From Melanopsichium pennsylvanicum (Eukaryota; Basidiomycota; Ustilaginomycetes; Ustilaginales), in contig OAPG01000016.1 of NCBI GenBank assembly GCA_900208305.1, forward strand, positions 1 to 64,000: DNA of 64,000 bases, in the 5' to 3' direction. Each line of letters opens with the position of its first letter. The stretch's first letter is position 1. Shown here piece after piece: positions 63,002-64,000 of the stretch. The translations under genes and the position numbers were made by a program. Under the pieces are notes generated by a model. The model had not been told where the DNA came from. It saw only the letters and a program-made list of their open reading frames with translations, and made no database searches.

Positions 63002-64000
63002 ATGGTATCATCTCAAGCATCTACTTCGGCTTCTGCAGCGGCATCAAACGCTTCGGCTTTGAATACCACAATACCTTCTTCCCCGGTCGCACGCTCTCGC
63101 CTTGAGTGCATGCCGAAATTGCTCTACGGCACAGCGTGGAAGACGGACTATACCAGCGATCTGGTGATTCTTGCTCTGACTCACGGATTTCGCGGCATTG
63201 ACACCGCCGGCCAACGAAAGCACTATCGAGAGGACCATGTAGGTCAGGCGCTACACGCTGCACAAACTGAGATGAATCTCGATCGACGAGACATATGGTT
63301 GCAAACCAAATTCACTCCTCGTTCAGGTCAAGACTGGACGCATCCCGAACTGATTCCATTTTCATATGATGATGCGGTGGAAGTTCAAGTTCGTAAAAGT
63401 GTTGCTGCCAGTTTAAGAAACCTTCACCCTTGGCTCACATTCGAGCCTTTTGACAAAGTGGCTCAGAAGATCGAACAAAATTTTAAAAATTGCAAAAATG
63501 AGGAATTCGATGCTGGAGTCGAGTATGGTGATAAGGTAGGTGAAGCATATATTGATTCTTACGTACTTCATTCTCCTTTGACTACGCTTGAACGTACTTT
63601 AAAAGTTTGGAAGACGATGGAAACATTTGTTCATCTTGGATTGGTTCGTCAAATTGGGATTTCGAATGTGTACGATCCGAACATTTTTCAAGCCATTTCT
63701 CGTACTACTACGATTACACCTTCAATAGTTCAGAATCGATGGCACTATACAACAGGACATGATGTGGCATTACTTTCTCTTCTCAGTCCTATTCTTTCAC
63801 CCAATGATTATGGAGAGAAAGTGGATTCTCGGCAAGGTGTGGTTTATCAGCCTTTTTGGAGTTTGACTGGCAATCCAAATTTGTTAAGTAGTGTCGAAGT
63901 GCAGGATATATCTATTCAAAAATGTTGGACACCACAGCAGACTGTGTACGCTTTTTTAGCAGCAGGTATGGGCCTTCCCGGTCTCAAAGTCACTGTACTT
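63002..64000 (+). CDS. Aldo/keto reductase family protein, cut by the window edge
   Basis: Open from ATG 63002 to the last base (333 codons), so the 3' end lies outside. The first about 37 residues are Ser/Ala-rich. Then the AKR barrel begins: LLYGTAWKTD, FRGIDTAGQRKHYRED with the catalytic Asp and Tyr, IWLQTKFTP with the catalytic Lys, and DSYVLHSPL with the active-site His. GLVRQIGISNVYD is the next strand. Between Lys and His there is an insert of about 60 residues that usual AKRs lack or have shorter. AKRs reduce carbonyls with NADPH. The codon usage becomes AT-rich from about 63350 on, unlike nearby genes. Confidence 0.85.
   Translation, partial: MVSSQASTSASAAASNASALNTTIPSSPVARSRLECMPKLLYGTAWKTDYTSDLVILALTHGFRGIDTAGQRKHYREDHVGQALHAAQTEMNLDRRDIWLQTKFTPRSGQDWTHPELIPFSYDDAVEVQVRKSVAASLRNLHPWLTFEPFDKVAQKIEQNFKNCKNEEFDAGVEYGDKVGEAYIDSYVLHSPLTTLERTLKVWKTMETFVHLGLVRQIGISNVYDPNIFQAISRTTTITPSIVQNRWHYTTGHDVALLSLLSPILSPNDYGEKVDSRQGVVYQPFWSLTGNPNLLSSVEVQDISIQKCWTPQQTVYAFLAAGMGLPGLKVTVL

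Overview
The window begins at a chromosome end: about 18 copies of the CCCTAA repeat open the sequence, i.e. TTAGGG read toward the end. The chromosomal genes look like those of a basidiomycete, most likely a smut fungus (Ustilaginales type). Coding sequence is fairly GC-rich and introns are few, short and mostly near gene ends. There are long low-complexity proteins, and clear fungal orthologues: Tho2, Vps51, Gyp1-type TBC protein, coatomer zeta, complex I B22 subunit and a Xpt1-like phosphoribosyltransferase. The genus assignment is an inference from style; no marker gene was matched.

Region 1 (1-9113) is subtelomeric and made of nested Ty3/gypsy elements. The telomere repeat sits directly on a broken chromovirus (element 1, + strand). 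That element keeps the rest of its reverse transcriptase, then RNase H, integrase and a chromodomain. Between its pol gene and its 3' LTR is an antisense gene with four exons; all three introns are phase 1 with good splice signals. Its product carries a C-X2-C-X6-C-X8-C-X2-C-X6-C cluster, the Zn2Cys6 spacing, followed by a charged coiled-coil stretch. Element 1 abuts a second, minus-strand gypsy element (element 2) in the middle of its RNase H, as a nested insertion would. Element 2 has a 5' LTR of about 0.8 kb, a gag with two in-frame TGA codons, and a protease with Asn in place of the catalytic Asp.

Region 2 (9114-15076) is repeat-derived and poor in CpG. One stretch of about 766 bp (12871-13636) has no CpG at all. 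A CpG-eroded relative of the element 2 LTR lies near 13961-14640. A single intact class A FAD monooxygenase gene (11541-12803) sits as an island in this region.

Region 3 (15077-64000) is ordinary gene-dense chromosome arm. In order: AlkB-like dioxygenase, Xpt1-like phosphoribosyltransferase, Vps51 (-), universal-stress-domain protein, a repeat-bearing membrane protein (-), Tho2, a RhoGEF (-), a two-RRM protein, Gyp1-type TBC protein, a PPR protein, complex I B22/LYR subunit, a large WD-repeat protein (-), a small coiled-coil protein (-), a histidine phosphatase (-), an MBD4-like DNA glycosylase (-), palmitoyl-protein thioesterase (-), coatomer zeta, a CAMK-like kinase and an aldo/keto reductase running off the right edge. 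These are housekeeping genes without operon logic. The one conceptual link is that an MBD4-type glycosylase, whose family repairs deaminated CpG, lies in a genome whose repeats show strong CpG loss. Exon models were built by hand from splice signals and reading-frame continuity.
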